DNA of 23,772 nt from Acidimicrobiaceae bacterium RAAP-2 (GTDB lineage Bacteria > Actinomycetota > Acidimicrobiia > Acidimicrobiales > RAAP-2), in NCBI GenBank assembly GCA_001443545.1, contig LMAD01000029.1, positions 1-23,772 on the forward strand. The letters are read 5' to 3'. Shown piece after piece: positions 21,436-23,772 of the stretch (position 1 is its first letter; the number at the start of each line of letters is the position of its first letter). The notes under the pieces are model-generated. The model was not told the DNA's origin, made no database searches, and was given only the letters and a program-made list of their open reading frames with translations. The position numbers were made by a program, and so were the translations under genes.

Positions 21436-23109
21436 GTGGGGCTCAGCATGGTCGAGGCGATTACGGCGGTATCAGGGCCGGGACAGCCCTTCGAGACCAC
21501 CGAAGAGACTTACGACGGCGTGTCGTATCGTGTATTCAAGAACGCGCCCCCGACGCTCAAGCAATACTTCGACCAGTTGCGAGGGGACGAACGGACGTTC
21601 ATCGTCTACGAAGACGAGGAGTGGACCTTCAACGCCGTCAAGGACGAGATCGACGCCCTCGCCAACGCCCTCGTGAACCACTTCGGCGTCCAGGTCGGCG
21701 ATCGCGTAGGCATCGCCATGCGCAACCTCCCCGAGTGGACTATCGCCTTCGGGGCGATCGTCTCGATCGGCGCCGTGTCGGTTTCGTTGAACGCGTGGTG
21801 GACCGAGGACGAACTCGACTACGCGATCAACGACGCCGGACTCGCACTATTGGTCGCCGACTCCGACCGGGTGACCCGTTCCCAGGCGTCGTGCCAGCGC
21901 GCGGGAGTGCCGATTCTCGGTGTACGACTCGATGAGTTGCTACCCCTGGCCCCGGGGGTGGAACGGTGGAACGACGTGATCGAGTCGGGCGCGCCGATGC
22001 CGGAGGTCGAACTGGGACCGGATCTCGACGCAACGATCCTCTACACGTCGGGTACGACGGGTCTGCCAAAAGGTGCGGTCTCGACGCACCGTGCCGTGAG
22101 TCAGTCCATCATGGCCTTCGCCGCGAACTCCGCGATTATTGACGTTCGCCGCGATCCCGGGAGCGGGTCGGGTCAGGCGCCGTGCTTCATCCTCATCGTG
22201 CCGCTCTTCCACGTGACTGGCTGTATCCCGGTCATGATGTCGTGCGTCGCCTGGCACTTCAAGCTGGTGATGATGCATCGCTGGGAACCCGAACGCGCCC
22301 TCCAGTTGATCGAGCGCCATCGGGTGACGAGCTTCGTCGGCGTCCCGACGCAGAGCTGGGATCTCATGGAGAACCCCCACTTCGCCGAGTACGACACGAG
22401 TTCCTTGACCCTCGTCGGTGGCGGGGGAGCGCCAGCGCCGCCAGCGCTGGTGAGCCGGGTTGAGCGTACCTTCGCCAAGGGTCGGCCGTCGCTCGGATAC
22501 GGCATGACCGAGACCAACGCCTACGGCCCCGGTAACTACGGTGACGACTACGTGAGCCATCCGACCTCGACCGGCCGGGCGCGGACCATCGTGATGGACG
22601 CCTCGATCCGAGACCTCGACGGATCGGTGGTGACCACCGGCGAACGGGGCGAGATCTGGCTCAAGGGCCCGATGCTGATTCGTGGTTACTGGAACAAGCC
22701 CGAGGCCACGTCAGCGACCATTACTGACGGGTGGCTGCGAACGGGAGACATCGGACACGTGGACGATGACGGCTTTCTCTATATCGAGGACCGGATGAAG
22801 GACATGATTCTGCGCGCCGGTGAGAACGTGTACTCGGCCGAAGTGGAGTCAGCGATCTACGAACTTCCCGCGGTCTACGAGGCCGCCGTGATGGGTCTCG
22901 CTCACGAGCGGCTCGGTGAAGAGGTGGCGTGCGTCGTGCGACTCAAGGACGGGATGACGTTGAGCGAAGACGAGCTGCGGATTCACCTCGCGACGCGTCT
23001 GGCGTCCTTCAAGGTCCCCACCCGCGTCGCGTTCACGTCGGAGCCACTGCCCCGCAATCCGGCGGGTAAGTTGCTCAAACGCGAGATGCCGGCGCGCTAC
23101 TTCGACTGA
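21436..23109 (+). CDS. Acyl-CoA synthetase / AMP-dependent ligase
   Basis: A 557-residue adenylate-forming enzyme that activates a carboxylic acid with ATP and joins it to CoA. Motifs: P-loop YTSGTTGLPKG (203-213), GYGMTETNAYG (A5), GWLRTGDIGHVDDDGFLYIE (A7), DRMKDMILRAGENVYSAEVE (A8 hinge) and NPAGKLLKREMP with catalytic Lys545 (A10). N-terminal features such as VGIAMRNLPEWTIAFGAIVS are typical of fatty-acyl or medium-chain ligases. GTG 21436 is supported by AAGGGGG a few bases upstream; ATG 21448 is too distant from it. It overlaps the convergent NUDIX gene by 13 bases. It would supply substrates for the acyl-CoA dehydrogenases nearby, but chain length cannot be predicted. Confidence 0.93.
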   Translation: MGLSMVEAITAVSGPGQPFETTEETYDGVSYRVFKNAPPTLKQYFDQLRGDERTFIVYEDEEWTFNAVKDEIDALANALVNHFGVQVGDRVGIAMRNLPEWTIAFGAIVSIGAVSVSLNAWWTEDELDYAINDAGLALLVADSDRVTRSQASCQRAGVPILGVRLDELLPLAPGVERWNDVIESGAPMPEVELGPDLDATILYTSGTTGLPKGAVSTHRAVSQSIMAFAANSAIIDVRRDPGSGSGQAPCFILIVPLFHVTGCIPVMMSCVAWHFKLVMMHRWEPERALQLIERHRVTSFVGVPTQSWDLMENPHFAEYDTSSLTLVGGGGAPAPPALVSRVERTFAKGRPSLGYGMTETNAYGPGNYGDDYVSHPTSTGRARTIVMDASIRDLDGSVVTTGERGEIWLKGPMLIRGYWNKPEATSATITDGWLRTGDIGHVDDDGFLYIEDRMKDMILRAGENVYSAEVESAIYELPAVYEAAVMGLAHERLGEEVACVVRLKDGMTLSEDELRIHLATRLASFKVPTRVAFTSEPLPRNPAGKLLKREMPARYFD

Positions 23110-23525
23110 ACGAGGTCCAGGGCCCGGCGGGCGTAGTCGGCGAGGTTGACGTCATCCATCTCGGCAAGCGCGAACCAGCGGGCGAGGTCGGTGGTTCCCT
23201 CCGCCTCGTCGCGCAGTGAACCGCCCACCCATCGAACGGTGTACAGGATTCGTACGGTGTGCAGCCGCTCCCCGTTGTCGCGCCGTCGCTCGTCACTCGT
23301 CACGCCGATCAGATGGGGATCGTCCACGGCGAGGCCCGTCTCTTCGAGGAATTCACGGACGAGTGCCTCTTCGGGGGCTTCACCGAAATCGATACCGCCG
23401 CCCGGTAACCACCAGAGCGGGGGAACGTGGTGCGGATTGCTGGAGCGCACGAGGACGACGCGTTCGTCTTTGAACAAGATGCCGTAACTGCGAACAGTCG
23501 TGCGCTGACGCGGCCGTCGCGTCAC
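23097..23525 (-). CDS. NUDIX hydrolase
   Basis: A 142-residue NUDIX-fold pyrophosphohydrolase, cytoplasmic, cleaving a nucleoside diphosphate linked to another moiety. The complete NUDIX box is present at 43-65: Gly43, Glu49, then REFLEETGL (57-65) with metal-binding Glu61 and Glu62. VRSYGILFKDERVVLVR (11-27) is the usual first strand pair and LWWLPGGGI leads into the box. The start is GTG 23525, overlapping the stop of the upstream YHS gene (GTGA), so translation is probably coupled. The 3' end overlaps the acyl-CoA ligase by 13 bases on the opposite strand. The substrate (ADP-ribose, oxidised nucleotide or other) cannot be assigned. Confidence 0.92.
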   Translation of the reverse strand: MTRRPRQRTTVRSYGILFKDERVVLVRSSNPHHVPPLWWLPGGGIDFGEAPEEALVREFLEETGLAVDDPHLIGVTSDERRRDNGERLHTVRILYTVRWVGGSLRDEAEGTTDLARWFALAEMDDVNLADYARRALDLVQSK

Positions 23526-23772
23526 TGTGGCGATCCGTGCAACGCGAGGAACGTCCGACGACAGCCCTCGCCACAGAAGTAGTGGGTCACGCCCTCGGCG
23601 TCGACGGCACTGAGCGCGTCGGCCGAATTGACGCGCATCTCACAGATGGGGTCGATCGAGTCGCCGTGCTCGTCGCCGCGCATCGGGGAAGCGGACTGCG
23701 CCGCTTCGAGCGACAGGAAGGCGCGACGACAGCCGGCCCCGCAGAAGTAGTGGGTCACGCCGTCGGCGCCGA
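23522..23772 (-). CDS. Tandem YHS-domain protein (5' end beyond window)
   Basis: The C-terminal part of a protein with at least two YHS metal-binding domains; the reading frame stays open to the right edge, so the start is not in the window. The complete copy reads DPICEMRVNSADALSAVDAE then GVTHYFCGEGCRRTFLALHG; before it is the end of another copy, GVTHYFCGAGCRRAFLSLEA. The Cys in DPIC and the CxxxC of YFCGEGC are the likely metal-binding residues. YHS domains occur in copper/heavy-metal proteins and beside oxygenases. The 3' end overlaps the NUDIX gene in a GTGA. A GTG at 23758 looks like an internal Val of the first copy, not a start. The linker between copies is 20 or so residues and polar. 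Confidence 0.85.
   Translation of the reverse strand, partial: GADGVTHYFCGAGCRRAFLSLEAAQSASPMRGDEHGDSIDPICEMRVNSADALSAVDAEGVTHYFCGEGCRRTFLALHGSPQ
23574..23772. repeat. Direct repeat from duplicated YHS domain
   Basis: The 20 bases CAGAAGTAGTGGGTCACGCC occur at 23574-23593 and again at 23742-23761, and similarity continues for about ten more bases with two mismatches. The repeat encodes the GVTHYFC core of two YHS copies and shows that the domain was duplicated with little later divergence. Confidence 0.85.

Noticed and set aside
1..23772. CRISPR arrays, tRNA/rRNA genes, insertion sequences, phage or toxin-antitoxin genes
   Set aside because: Reading both strands I saw no regularly spaced repeats, no tRNA-like T-arm with acceptor stem, no transposase motifs and no such protein families. 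Short RNAs could still be missed by eye.

Overview
The window reads as a stretch of chromosome from a GC-rich actinobacterium. The evidence is strong G/C preference at codon third positions, frequent GTG starts, a mycobacterial-type acyl-ACP desaturase, a luciferase-like (LLM) oxidoreductase of the kind that uses cofactor F420, and several acyl-CoA dehydrogenases. A member of the Acidimicrobiia or a related lineage would fit, but that placement is inference. I found no rRNA, tRNA, CRISPR array, insertion sequence or phage gene.

Left part (1-6331): about 390 bases without a recognisable gene, then a HAD-family phosphatase (+). Facing it on the minus strand is a GH15 glucoamylase/trehalase-type hydrolase followed by trehalose-6-phosphate synthase (otsA). 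Upstream lies a three-histidine-box membrane fatty-acid desaturase (-). Making trehalose 6-phosphate and hydrolysing an alpha-glucoside or trehalose is the obvious theme; no otsB-type phosphatase is present.

Middle (6332-12932): an 840-base gene-poor stretch, then a glutaryl-CoA dehydrogenase-like gene (+). Next comes a deletion scar where the 3' end of a short-chain dehydrogenase (-) meets the 3' end of a probable TetR-type regulator (+). A minus-strand operon then encodes the pyruvate dehydrogenase E1alpha, E1beta and E2 subunits; no E3 is present. A divergent intergenic region carrying two short palindromes separates it from the next genes.

Right part (12933-23772): a MarR regulator translationally coupled to an MFS exporter (+); a divergent CDF-like membrane protein (-) that has lost most expected metal ligands; a plus-strand run of acyl-CoA dehydrogenase, LLM oxidoreductase and DsrE-like protein; a second MFS transporter (-); a soluble acyl-ACP desaturase (+); a DUF167 protein with a two-helix membrane protein (-); an acyl-CoA ligase (+); and a NUDIX hydrolase behind a tandem YHS-domain gene that runs off the right edge (-). 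Lipid and acyl-CoA metabolism dominates (two desaturases, two acyl-CoA dehydrogenases, one ligase). Several convergent gene pairs touch or overlap at their stop codons, leaving no room for conventional terminators. I did not find a clearly new multi-gene system. The best leads are the LLM-DsrE pair, the ligand-poor CDF protein and the double-truncation scar.
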